Positions 22,801-30,789 of a stretch of DNA of 64,000 nt are shown here, one piece after another (position 1 is the first letter of the stretch; each line of letters begins with the position of its first letter). Source of the DNA: Ophiura sarsii (lineage: Eukaryota > Echinodermata > Ophiuroidea > Amphilepidida > Ophiuridae). Both the position numbers and the translations under genes were made by a program. The stretch is from the NCBI GenBank assembly GCA_035610835.1, contig CM069449.1, positions 64,008,292 to 64,072,291 on the forward strand, in the 5' to 3' direction. Under the pieces are notes generated by a model, which ran no database searches, was not told the origin of the DNA, and saw only the letters and a program-made list of their open reading frames with translations.

Positions 22801-24197
22801 ACAACATTAGAGCCCATGTTTTTAAACTCTTGTCATCTCTTGCATTCAGGCCAACTGTATTGACTCCACTGCTCAGCCAGAAGCTGTGTTCGCTGGAGAG
22901 GTGAAAAAGCTAGTGGAGGAAAGACTCAAACCCAAAGAGCAGCTGACGTTAGAACCTTACGAAAGAGATCACGCAGTCGTAGTAGGAATATACAGGTATT
23001 ATATTGAAGACAAATACAATTCAAATTGTTCCTCTTGATAAAAAGCATATTGACATAAGATAGATACCCGATTTTTTGTGTGTGCATTTTGACCTCGGAA
23101 GAAATTTTAGGGAGTTGTTGTTTTTGTGCAAGATAATTTCTCCCATCCAATGGCATGAATGGACAATGTTGCAAGAATTAGGCTACAAAAAAAATTGTCT
23201 CAGAAGAAACTTGAAAATTCATTTTTTTGTAGAAAATGCTATGCGAAATGGAAATGTGGTATATTTTTTCTTCTTTTTAACCATTGGCTTTAAAATTTGG
23301 GTGCACAAAAACTTGAAAACTGCTTTTACAGTAAATGAAACTAAACACATCACCAAAAGTAAGTCCCCCTCAACAGTTTTACCTTACGAAGTTAAGACGA
23401 ACTGTTTAGAGGGGGACTTACTTTCGGTGATGTGTTTATTTGTAAATAGTGTGTCTGAATTTGGAGAGGATCTGATATATCCCAGACCTCGCCTTGTGTA
23501 CGGCACACATAGTAACCAAGCCATGGAAGCAAAGACTAACTGGTGATATAACAACATCAGGGAGGTGTCTTCCTTGGCTAACAATTCACACGAAGTGTTT
23601 CCTCCGATAGTTTGATCAGTTCCAAATTGGCAAAGCCTCCTTACGGTAACGAATGAATACAGAAGGATGTGGGCGCTAATGAAGGCAACAAGCACACTGT
23701 GCATCAAATGTGTGACACATGCATGTAGCAAGACCGCGTGTGTATGGCCATAATCAGTATTCACACAAGTACACTTGGATTACTTTTATTTTGGGTGCGG
23801 CGGGATAAAAAACACAAATATTCCTCGCCATTTTGAAATTGATTAAACTAAAGATACTCAATTAGTGTAGCATTTTGACAAAATATGCCCAGCCGATTGA
23901 TTTTTGTGGGGCAGAAAATATTAAAAATATGATAAGTTTCAACAGTCTCTCTACAGAAAAACCTTGAATTGGAAGTCCTATATCTAAAAACTACAGTATC
24001 CAACACCACCAAAGTCTGGTTGCATTCAAAACCATGCATGTGTAGAACAGCCAACCTCATTGTGATCGCATTGTATAACTAACTATATTCAACTGGATGC
24101 TAGAATATTCAAGTACACTTGATTCTTATTTTTGACCATGTTTGTTTTTTCTCTCCTTTTCCAACTCAATTTCAGATCGCAACCCAAGAAGAAATGA
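10827..24197 (+). CDS. FBL: Fibrillarin, rRNA/snoRNA 2'-O-methyltransferase (complete gene, 10 coding exons)
   Basis: Fibrillarin is the SAM-dependent methyltransferase of box C/D snoRNPs; in the nucleolus it 2'-O-methylates pre-rRNA at guide-chosen sites. Coding exons: 10827-10839, 14581-14715, 15677-15844, 18226-18285, 18821-18915, 19645-19815, 21218-21350, 22226-22338, 22850-22995, 24176-24197. All junctions are GT-AG and the phases agree, giving 1056 nt and 351 residues. Layout: MGKP start; glycine-arginine-rich domain to about residue 125; linker with YVEPHR and [11 protein letters not shown]; methyltransferase fold with SAM motif [10 protein letters not shown] at 195-204, [57 protein letters not shown] and the terminal [16 protein letters not shown], ending RSQPKKK. 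Human fibrillarin is 321 residues; skipping the first GAR exon gives 306. All catalytic-domain blocks are intact, so the gene looks functional. A possible poly(A) signal ATTAAA lies at 24575. Confidence 0.96.
10840..14580 (+). other. FBL: FBL intron 1 (3.7 kb)
   Basis: The intron holds AT-rich sequence, the GC-rich minisatellite at 12016-12120, short CAATG/AATAC repeats near 13000 and poly-C runs at 13931 and 14359. I see no conserved coding frame and no convincing box C/D or H/ACA snoRNA. An in-frame open stretch after a CAG at 10937 is considered under rejected items. Confidence 0.6.
12016..12120. repeat. C-rich minisatellite, ~24-bp unit
   Basis: Three to four copies of a unit like CACCCTCCTCCATCCCCA followed by CCCC. 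The plus strand is pure pyrimidine-A and the minus strand has regular GGGG runs, so it could form a quadruplex. Confidence 0.85.
14581..14715 (+). CDS. FBL: FBL coding exon 2: first glycine-arginine (GAR) exon, probable cassette
   Basis: Acceptor CCACTTAG|AATTTT, donor GGAG|GTAAGT, length 135, phase 1 at both ends. It encodes [18 protein letters not shown], then [20 protein letters not shown] and so on. It begins with the same FSP word as exon 3. With exon 1 the junction codon is GAA (Glu) where fibrillarins have Gly, whereas exon 1 joined to exon 3 restores Gly. The exon can be skipped without a frame change. Confidence 0.85.
15311..15606. mobile_element. MITE in FBL intron 2
   Basis: TCAATGTGCATCTTGAACCT followed by ACCCTCAAG at about 15320 is inverted at 15565-15604 (CTTGAGGAGGGTAGGTTCAA then GCAGCACATTGATCCTGC). 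TIRs are about 36 bp with a few mismatches; no coding content. Confidence 0.75.
15677..15844 (+). CDS. FBL: FBL coding exon 3: main GAR exon
   Basis: Acceptor TTACCAG|GATTC, donor GGAG|GTAAAC, 168 nt, phase 1 at both ends. It encodes [19 protein letters not shown] and further RGG and FGDRGGG repeats. RGG arginines are the usual sites of asymmetric dimethylation by PRMT1 and the domain aids nucleolar targeting. Confidence 0.93.
15985..16421. mobile_element. MITE with 24-bp perfect TIRs, FBL intron 3
   Basis: TGTGATGCGATCTGTGAAAA then CCCG at the left end is exactly inverted at the right end (16398-16421), 437 bp overall. No open frame. The first eight bases, TGTGATGC, are shared with the next element. 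Confidence 0.85.
16787..17021. mobile_element. Second MITE with TGTGATGC ends, FBL intron 3
   Basis: The left end TGTGATGCAGCACATCAAAA and the reverse complement of the right end TGTGATGCAACATATTAAAA match over about 27 bp with few differences; 235 bp total. Termini relate it to the element at 15985. Confidence 0.75.
17074..18140. mobile_element. 1.07-kb TIR element with CTAA target duplication, FBL intron 3
   Basis: The left end GGCCATGTGTTATGAACTCG then CCACCC is inverted at 18115-18140. CTAA flanks both sides (17070-17073 and 18141-18144). The interior has no transposase-like frame. A poly-C tract lies at 17885-17910. Confidence 0.8.
18226..18285 (+). CDS. FBL: FBL coding exon 4
   Basis: 60 nt, phase 1 at both ends. 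It encodes the end of the GAR domain and the linker: [20 protein letters not shown], equivalent to VMVEPHRHE in vertebrates. Confidence 0.93.
18821..18915 (+). CDS. FBL: FBL coding exon 5
   Basis: Encodes [20 protein letters not shown] then [12 protein letters not shown], the N-terminal beta-rich subdomain that contacts Nop56/58. Phase 1 in, phase 0 out at GAG|GTAGGT. Confidence 0.95.
19645..19815 (+). CDS. FBL: FBL coding exon 6 (SAM-binding motif)
   Basis: 171 nt, phase 0 at both ends. Contains [18 protein letters not shown] and the Rossmann motif [19 protein letters not shown], which binds the methyl donor. Confidence 0.97.
20295..20946. mobile_element. Intron repeat copy 1 (hairpin head + ~550-bp body), FBL intron 6
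   Basis: It starts with a hairpin: CACATCACCAAAAGTAA..CC is inverted at CTTACTTTCGGTGATGTG (ending 20390). A body follows that matches the copy at 23346-24021 closely and in the same orientation. Here the hairpin has grown a poly-G run. On the minus strand both copies keep an open frame containing [20 protein letters not shown] and [19 protein letters not shown]; both ends are indistinct and no known domain is seen. Confidence 0.85.
20990..21123. repeat. CCCCTGTGTATTTTGAGCCCTG repeat family, member 1
   Basis: The right end CCCCTGTGTATTTTGAGCCC then TG recurs at 58637-58661, and in inverted form at 54411-54460. The three share an upstream TTTTGTGAAAA/TTTGTAAAAACTTGGGG stretch. Probably a dispersed repeat; no coding content. 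Confidence 0.6.
21218..21350 (+). CDS. FBL: FBL coding exon 7
   Basis: Encodes [20 protein letters not shown] then [20 protein letters not shown] and RMLV. Phase 0 in, phase 1 out at GTGG|GTAAGT. These are strands beta-2 to beta-4 of the methyltransferase fold. Confidence 0.97.
21749..22172. mobile_element. MITE with ~40-bp TIRs, FBL intron 7
   Basis: The left end TAGGCCAAACAAAATAATTG then GTTCGTCTCAAAGCTTGCG is inverted at 22130-22172. Related solo ends with the word GAGCTTTGAGACGAA occur at 46515-46535 and 63447-63485. The interior is A/T-rich and produces a spurious lysine-rich frame. Confidence 0.8.
22226..22338 (+). CDS. FBL: FBL coding exon 8
   Basis: Encodes [20 protein letters not shown] then [18 protein letters not shown], including the conserved Asp of FADVAQPDQ at the active-site edge. 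Phase 1 in, phase 0 out. Confidence 0.97.
22365..22640 (+). mobile_element. tRNA-headed SINE, copy A, FBL intron 8
   Basis: CCCTAACCCTACC is followed by CCAGGCGTGGAAGTTTTTCG then ATGAAAAAATGGACC, then a tRNA-like part with an A-box-like TGGTGGAGTGG and a B-box-like GGATCAAATCC preceded by GAGAGGTCCCT. A poly-G run and GAGTTAGGGTTATAG close it. The same modules in the same order occur on the minus strand at 49985-50245. Confidence 0.75.
22850..22995 (+). CDS. FBL: FBL coding exon 9
   Basis: Encodes [20 protein letters not shown] then [20 protein letters not shown] and HAVVVGIY. Phase 0 in, phase 2 out at [20 protein letters not shown] is a fibrillarin signature. Confidence 0.97.
23346..24021. 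mobile_element. Intron repeat copy 2, FBL intron 9
   Basis: Close relative of 20295-20946 in the same orientation. The head hairpin is intact (23346-23434): CACATCACCAAAAGTAAGTC and its inverted partner CTTACTTTCGGTGATGTG. The body continues to CACCACCAAAGTCTGGTT. The minus-strand frame is open for 126 codons from 23764. A shorter relative of the internal CTTGGATTACTTTT..GCGG word occurs twice at 55510-55690. Confidence 0.85.
24176..24197 (+). CDS. FBL: FBL coding exon 10 (terminal exon and stop)
   Basis: After TCAATTTCAG the sequence completes the arginine codon and encodes SQPKKK and TGA. A basic terminal tail is normal for fibrillarin. The 3' UTR follows; ATTAAA at 24575-24580 is a plausible poly(A) signal. 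Confidence 0.93.
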
Positions 24198-24738
24198 TCG
24201 CAACATTTGATTACATATTTGGACTTGACTGTATAAACTATTTTAAAAGTACATGTCAAAATAAGCACTATTTGCTGGTATTCCCCTTTGTTACGGTGTG
24301 CTGCATTTATACTGCATTGCCGACCATTTAAAGGATTGCTCATTAGCAGTGGACCGGAGCATATATTTAGTGCACATTTTGCCCCAGGTCCAGACCCTCC
24401 TTATTTCCAGCAGCGACTGGACTGATTTTCAAGTCACCTCTCTTGTGTACACTACATCTGCTGCCAGTAATAACCGTCATAAATTAGAGATGGTTTATTT
24501 TACCACAAAATATTGTTACCAGTAAGCACAAAGTCTGTTGCTATATCCCATCGTTATATCTCTGCTTGTGTCATATTAAAGAACTTTCATGTTCCCATTG
24601 AGGACATACAGTAGTCAAACATTGTAAATAATTTTTAAGAATATGGCAAGTAATACTAGAGGAAAGACCATGTTAAGCACACCGTCACACCTCCTTGAAA
24701 TCATGATCGTTTTAGCTGAAAATTGAACATTTCTTTTA

Positions 24739-24995
24739 TTTAAAAATGTTATTGCTAAAACAATAGCATGTTATTGCTCAAACAATTACATGTTATTGCT
24801 CAAACAATTACATGTTATTGCTCAAACAATTACATGTTATTGCTCAAAACAATTATGTGTTATTGCTCAAACAATTACATGTTATTGCTTAAAACAATAA
24901 CATGTATTGCTTAAACAATTAATGTTATTGCTTAAACGATTAATGTTATTACTTAAGCAATAACATTTTATTGCTTAAACAATAACATGTTATTG
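24739..24995. repeat. ~22-bp minisatellite, TTATTGCTCAAACAATTACATG type
   Basis: About ten to eleven imperfect copies of a unit near ATGTTATTGCTCAAACAATT then AC. Each unit is itself a loose inverted repeat (TTATTGCT..A.CAATAA), so the array alternates short hairpins. It lies about 540 bp after the fibrillarin stop. Confidence 0.9.
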
Positions 24996-25249
24996 CTATA
25001 ACAATCACATGACATTTCTTGTGAACGTATCATGTCACGATCGATGATGACCAAATCCTGTGAAAGTTTTTAAAGATCTAATCTAATGTTCGAAATACAC
25101 CTTAGATGTAGGTAAAAATAATATGGAACTATGTCAATTTATTATATTACCAGATTTAATATTTTAAAGACTGATTTAAGCAGCTGTTATTCTTTTTTAA
25201 CTGAAACAAAAGTTTGAGGGTTTCAGTAACGGAAGCCGAGTTGTACCAA

Positions 25250-25355
25250 AATGTCATTCCCACAATGCAATGAGTACAGCAAAGCCAAGCCAATAAATTA
25301 TCCTTTGGCCCGTAGCCATCGTAATGCAATATGATAATTGCATTGTGGGATTGAA
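25250..25355. repeat. Short hairpin element
   Basis: TTCCCACAATGCAATG near 25257 is inverted at CATTGTGGGA near 25340-25350; spacer about 65 bp. It may be a small MITE. Confidence 0.5.
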
Positions 25356-25359
25356 ATGT

Positions 25360-26540
25360 CTGTACAAACTAGGGCTTGTATTATGAAATAACCATAAAGT
25401 GTGATTAACATTATGTATTATAGACCTGTTCATTTTTTGTAGATTATGTGCCATCTAATGATGCCTTTTGATGCATTCCTAGATAAGATAAAGTGTTATC
25501 ATGTTTTGTAATTTAAACTATTTTACAGAACTTCAAACTTGATCACCTTTGGAACAAGGTGGACTTCAAAATGTTCTTTCGTAACAATTAAGTGAAAGAA
25601 ATGTATTTTGAACACCCTATATTATCTACTGCATAATGCTTAATTTACAATCAAATGTAATTTATCATATTTAGTTCACATGTACAATATTTTTATTTCT
25701 CTTTTAGTAGTAGATATTATTAGTGGGGGTAATATTTTGTTAGATTCCAATAGTTGGGAGAGTATTTTATAATTTGTGTATAAGCAGTCCAAATAACACG
25801 GCCTTGTTAGAAACTCGCAACTTCTCACACATCACTGCATTCAAAGATCCACACCTAGTGAAGGAAATGTACCCCAAATTGCCAATGCTAATTGATGTGC
25901 AAGTTATATTATTAAAGTGGAACTTAAAGAGTCAGTGCAAGTAGTGTTGAAAAGTTTGAAATTATGTCCTAAGCTATCTGACAATGTGGTGTACATACAT
26001 TATAATAACGCATGTACAAGTTGTTTGCTTTAAACTTTTAACACCATGGCCACAATTCTTTTAGTGCATACTACGCGGTTTAAGTATGTGTGGGTGTAGT
26101 GTAGCCTTGAGTGAGGTAGAAGTCACACGCATTCATCCAAGCAGTGTAAGGATCACTCATTGCACAATAAACAGTACCCCTTTGCCAAAATGTTTGGAGA
26201 TTTCATTCAGTCACTAACTCATGTTAACATTTACAATACACCTGATAACCAGAGTTGCATCTCGCAAGAAGTGGTAGAAGAAATTGTGTCGATGCAAATT
26301 GGAGACGAGATGTCTTTTTGATTTGAGAGATTTTTTAATAAAATTCTTATGTATTCCTGTATATGGACTGCCTGTGTGATTCAACAGAGATTCTGTTGTC
26401 CTTATTTATTTTTCGTGGGGATGTCATCTTAATCCATGTGAGGGGTGGTGTGTTCTCTTTTGGTAAGGTTCAGCTTGTCCATCTAGTGTTCATGAAAAGC
26501 CTGACCCTATCTTAACCAACTTGGTGACAACAATCTTTGG
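25360..26540. other. No recognisable gene
   Basis: AT-rich sequence downstream of fibrillarin. AATAAA at 26338 could be a distal poly(A) signal but nothing links it to the gene. Confidence 0.4.
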
Positions 26541-26559
26541 GTATATGGGGACAGATTGA

Positions 26560-26745
26560 CCTTTGACCCAAATGGCTTTAGACGAATTGGTATTACACTA
26601 TATGGGTTTCAAATGAAATGGGTATTAGACCAACTGAACATTTAGCCCAAGTGGGTTTTTAGACGATTTGGTTATTAGACCAAGTGGAAATTATTAGGCC
26701 AACTTGGTTTTAGAGAGGATGGTTATTAGACCCAACTGACATTTT
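26560..26745. repeat. Degenerate repeat of GGTTATTAGACCAACTG
   Basis: Four to five diverged ~30-bp units: variants of (T)GG(T/G)TATTAGACCAA.TG separated by TTTTAGAC.A/GTTTTAGA. No coding function. Confidence 0.6.
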
Positions 26746-26746
26746 A

Positions 26747-27356
26747 TACACAGTTCAACAACAAAAAGTTCGTCCTCTTTAGCTAGTGCCCTGATATTTT
26801 TTAAATGAGTTTCTCCATCGAAACGATTTTTGGCACACAATGTACATGTACGTGTGCACAGCAACACTAGAACGGGGCTATAACTACGCAGGTGTTGTAG
26901 GCCTAATGCTTGAATAGAGGAGTACCTCATTTTGAAAGTTCAATACCGCGTGTGCTCATCCAAGCAGTACCTGTGCGGTGTTCAAGCAAAGACCCTGGTT
27001 CAAGCTGCTCCCTCAATACATCATTTAGCAACTTTTGAATTGAGATGTCCCTCCATTCAATGTGTGCTTATTCAAGCATTACAACACATGCGTAGTTAGC
27101 CCCGTTCTAATTTTGCTGTGCACACATACATCGATGTGTGTCAAAAATCGTTTCGATGGAGTAACTCACTTTAAAAATATAGTGTTAACAACATATGTGC
27201 GACTCTTAGTGTGATTTCAACTTGTTGGCTGAACTTTGAGCTTCCGCTGGTATAAGAAAATTCAAAAATGTCCTCTCTGAAAGCTGTGGAGGACAACATT
27301 ACCTCTTCTTTTTTTTGGCCTAATCTAAAGGGAACTTATTTTTGTTGAACTGTGTA
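26747..27356. mobile_element. Foldback / long-TIR element (610 bp)
   Basis: The left end TACACAGTTCAACAACAAAA then AGTTC is inverted at the right end (GAACTTATTTTTGTTGAACT then GTGTA). Further arm matches: TCCATCGAAACGATTTTTG, the ACGGGGCTATAACTACGC block and TGCTTGAATA each have inverted partners at 27040-27170. No transposase frame. Confidence 0.8.
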
Positions 27357-27879
27357 TTTGGCCCAACTGGTTTAAGACAAATATTATATTTAAAAAAGTA
27401 AAATCGTATACCGCCATCGTGTTCTTCAGGGCAGACCGCAGCCGGCGGATGAAATATATATAGAGGGCGGGATTTTGTTGGCGTAACTAATACCATAGAA
27501 CAGACGATGTCGGACATGGACTCGTGTCCGAATATTCAAGGTTATTTTAATGCGTACTACAATCATTGAAAAAAAGTCTTGGAACGCTTACTCGCTAACA
27601 ACGGTAAACTATCACCCCTTCCCCCCCCCCGTGCAATGTTGAGGAATGTTAATGTCTTCAGCAGTTGTTCAAGGTGTCCCAACATTGATCGGTGGGGAAG
27701 GGAAATTGTTGTCTAAAATGTCCTATTCACAGTTTGACAAAATAAACATCATTAAAAGATCAGCAAAAAAGTCTGCACATAATGCCTAAAACGTGTAAAG
27801 CGTTCCAAGGACCTTTTCCAAGAGTGTAGGTTTTTACGTGTCAATCGAAAGCGACAAACGGGTGATGACGGATAACATT

Positions 27880-27973
27880 GAAAAACGGCATAATTATGTT
27901 ATACCCTACACACCGACATCGGTAGTATGCGTCGTTCTTAACAATCATGCACTATGAATACCTCTGTGAAGGG
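27880..27973. mobile_element. Partial copy of the 63573-63669 MITE, broken by a poly-G/C element
   Basis: GCATAAT.ATGTTATACCCT, ACACACC.ACATCGGTAGTA and TGCGTCGTTCTTAA match the MITE at 63573 almost base for base, but the right TIR is missing: after GTGAAGGG the sequence switches to the CAGTGGCGTAGC element. Confidence 0.7.
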
Positions 27974-28304
27974 CAGTGGCGTAGCGTCATAGGGGCACGG
28001 GGGGCACGCCCCTCCCCCCGATGATTTTCGGAGGAAAAAAGAACGGGAAGGGAAGGGGAAAAGAAAGGGGAAAAGAAAGGGNNNNNNNNNNNNNNNNNNN
28101 NNNNNNNNNNNNNNNNNNNNNNNNNNNNNNNNNNNNNNNNNNNNNNNNNNNNNNNNNNNNNNNNNNNNNNNNNNNNNNNNNCACCCATTTTTTTTTAGGG
28201 TGGTGGGGGGGGGGGGGGGGCGGGGGCACAAATCGGTTTTTTTGTCGGGGGGGCATTTGCCTCCCCTGCCCCACCCCCCCCCCCCCCCTGAGCTACGCCA
28301 CTGA
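27974..28304. mobile_element. Poly-G/C element with CAGTGGCGTAGC ends (contains assembly gap)
   Basis: CAGTGGCGTAGC at 27974 is inverted as GCTACGCCACTG at 28293-28304. Long G and C tracts lie just inside each end, so the arms can pair. The assembler placed 100 Ns in the middle, as expected for a G/C hairpin. Confidence 0.75.
28082..28181. other. Assembly gap (100 N)
   Basis: Exactly 100 N, a conventional unknown-size gap. Reading frames that cross it are meaningless. Confidence 0.99.
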
Positions 28305-29388
28305 ATAGTATACGGAAAACGAAATTCTTTTACGAGCGGAAGCAAGATACTGCGCACAAATTTTGAAGAAAGTCCTACACTCTCAGAACAGGTATTAAAT
28401 AACCATGGGTTAAAAGAATGTTGGTTAAAAAGTATACAACATTGGTTAAAAATGAAGCGTTGGTTAAAAATTACTTTTAATACTGTGTTGGTAGTTTATT
28501 CAACGTTGGTTAAGGCATCATAATTTTAACCAACAATAGGTCATAACAAGATTCCCGCCAAAGAATTTCATTGGCGAGGAAAATATTTTGCGCATATTAT
28601 TTAGACCACGTCAGAATTTGTATATGAAATCAATCATGTTATTTCCCCACCTGGTACTTACATTGGCGCTCTTCAATTGGCATCATGTTGCCCAACTAAT
28701 ATTGGACCAATATTGGTTTTACATTGGCGCTCTTCAATTGGCATTATGTTAGGGAGTGTTCATAAATATTTTGGTGGGGTGGGGAGGATAATTATAGGGG
28801 TGGGTCCAAAAAGTTTTGATACTCTGCAAAGGGGGGATCAAAAAAGTTTTGGAAAACTCCAAATGAGGGGGGGGTCAAAAAAGTGTAAAGCACTTATTAG
28901 TTTCCAAAATTTTCTGGGGGCTTCGCCCCAAACCCCTGCTTTACCAGTATGGACATTATTTACGGAAAGTTCATAAATCAACGTAAAAATAGCTAATTTT
29001 TTTGGCACGCTATGCGCGCAGATGTCAACGGACCTATTTTCATGTAGGCCTACTAGCCCAGCAAAAAAAGAATGAAGGCGAAATTCATGTCAATAGCAAA
29101 CAACAATTGCGCGCGCATATTGTATTTAAAGCCAGGATATGTAATTGAAGGGAGCATCCTAATTGGTTTCAAGAACAGAGATCCGTGCATGAATATGTGA
29201 AGTTATTCAGGGATTAAAGACCATGGTTACTAAACCAAAGATACCTGCAATCGAAGTGGGAATTCTGATTCACTCTAGATTCTACATGTACAACCTGCCC
29301 TCCTAGATGTAATGCGTCCATCAAAATAGAATATGATACATGGTCAAATTCTGTAAAAAATCTCATATCTATGTTCTCTGAACTTGAT

Positions 29389-30404
29389 CACAGTAAAAAA
29401 AAAAGTGAACAACATGTTTAAAAAAAATTGAACAACTGCTGTTTGACGGGTGAGCTGAGCAACTTGTTGCTCAAAATATTAAACATCTGGGGTTGTTTAA
29501 AAGTTTTAAACACCTAGTTGTTTAACTTTTTAAACAACATGTTTAAAATCAGATTTTACACATTGGTGTTGTTTAAAAATTGTTGTTCAATTTTCAAGGG
29601 TTGTTTAAAGAAGTTGTTCAATCTTCATGGGTTGTTCAAAGAAAGTTGTTCAATCATCTTGGGTTGTTCAAAGAAAGTTGTTCAATCATCTTGGGTTGTT
29701 CAAAGAAAGTTGTTCAATCATCTTGGGTTGTTCAAAGAAAGTTGTTCAATCCCTCATGGATGAAATTGGCCTGTTTAAATAACCAGGGTTGTTTAATGGT
29801 GGTTGTTTAAAACTGCAGGGTTGTTTAGATGATGGTTGTTAAAAAACAGGGTTGTTTACTGGTAGTTGTTTAAAATTCCAGCACGATTTGAAGACTTGAA
29901 TTTCTTGTGTTGAAGTACACAGACAGAACGGCAGAACTGTCGAATTCGGATGCCTTCTGTCTGTGGAGCAAAATCGCGAATTAAAAATGATATTTTTGCA
30001 AAAAATATCCATCTTCGCCGTCTATCATCAAACTATATCGTTTCTTTGGTCATCATATTTCATTATTTTCTTGATTGTATTTCCCCATCTTGTCAGCAAA
30101 ATCTTTAAAATTATGATTTAAAATCGAAATTTGTTTACCGAACGAAATACGGCGGCCATTAATTTGCAGCATATCGCGAACGAATCATTGTGACACGTGA
30201 CTTGTGACGTCACAAGTGAACAACGTTGTTCAAGATCACTTTGTATTGATGTGAACGGCGTTCTTTATACTGTAAACAACACCTGTTTAAAAAAATGTTG
30301 TCTTCTTTAAACAACGATGTATAACTTTTACACATCTGTTGTTTGAAAAAGTGTACAACCGAAATTGAACAGCGATATTTTGTACATCGTTTTCTCTGGT
30401 GTAA
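29389..30404. mobile_element. Innermost layer: GTTGTTTAAA subterminal-array element
   Basis: The left zone (29400-29880) is packed with GTTGTTTAAA/GTTGTTCAA words; the right zone (30215-30400) holds the complement TTTAAACAAC/GAACAACG words. Outer ends are diverged TIRs (CACAGTAAAAA...GTGAACAAC against TACACCAGAGAAAACGATGT). The centre (29890-30210) is unique and contains a palindromic CTTGTGACGTCACAAG with a perfect CRE core at about 30200. The architecture copies that of the outer GGTTAAA element. Confidence 0.65.
29626..29757. repeat. 32-bp tandem repeat, four copies
   Basis: GGGTTGTTCAAAGAAAGTTG then TTCAATCATCTT is repeated about four times with almost no change; it makes overlapping frames in two registers that have no biological meaning. 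Confidence 0.9.
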
Positions 30405-30757
30405 CAATGAACGGGGGGGGGGGGGGGGGGGGGGGGGGCGAGGGGCAAGACAGTTTCAGGTGCAGGCAGTAATACAGGGGGTCAAAAAAGTTTAACTTTA
30501 AGGCATGGCGAGGGGGGGGGGGGGGTCAAACAAGTTTAAGGCATGGCGAGAGGGGGGGGGGGGGGGGCGTCAAAAAAAAGTTTTGATATACCAAAAATAA
30601 AATTATCCAGCTCCCCACCAAAGTATTTATGAACGGTCCCTTATCAACCAATTTTGTTCCAATAATGGGCACATTATACCAGGGATGGAAATAACACGAT
30701 TGATTTCATATACAAATTCTGACGTGGTCTAAAAATTGCGGCAGCTGTTTCAAGGTT

Positions 30758-30789
30758 ATCGCTTCCCGGCCTCGTAGCTTGGATCTTAT
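30758..30789 (+). other. U2 snRNA 5'-end-like segment, interrupted by the U1-headed insertion
   Basis: ATCGCTTCCCGGCCTCGTAG then CTTGGATC resembles the first 28 nt of U2 snRNA (ATCGCTTCTCGGCC..TT.GCTAAGATC from general knowledge), about 22 of 28 positions. It continues after the insertion at 31274 with GCCTTGTCCAGTCCCTTG, no longer U2-like. It may be the head of an older snRNA-derived repeat. Short match, so tentative. Confidence 0.4.

Larger units (their letters stand above)
28752..30640. mobile_element. Third layer: GTTCATAAATA TIR element with poly-G, TTA target duplication
   Basis: GGGAGTGTTCATAAATATTT then TGGTGGGG at 28752 is inverted at 30613-30640 (CCCCACCAAAGTATTTATGA then ACGGTCCC). 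TTA occurs on both outer sides. The subterminal zones at 28800-28880 and 30410-30590 have matching G tracts and GTCAAAAAAGTTT words. Termini resemble the 62789-63084 element. Confidence 0.75.
28601..30732. mobile_element. Second layer: ~46-bp inverted repeat TTAGACCACGTCAGAATTTG
   Basis: TTAGACCACGTCAGAATTTG, TATATGAAATCAATCATG and TTATTTCC at 28601-28646 are inverted with one or two changes at 30687-30732. Weaker pairing continues inward (CCTGGTA with TACCAGG; CCAATATTGG-type words). Either a separate element or inner arms of the outer one. Confidence 0.75.

Noticed and set aside
14735..24175. Possible intronic box C/D snoRNAs in fibrillarin
   Set aside because: I looked for paired RTGATGA and CTGA boxes 60-100 nt apart with flanking stems and saw no convincing set; most intron sequence is MITE-derived.
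27938..28357. Several 78-139-codon frames across the N gap
   Set aside because: Produced by poly-G/C, simple repeats and N translated as X.
29518..29810. Frames with repeated 'LFKESCSI' or 'VVQSSW' peptides
   Set aside because: Two registers of the same 32-bp tandem repeat.
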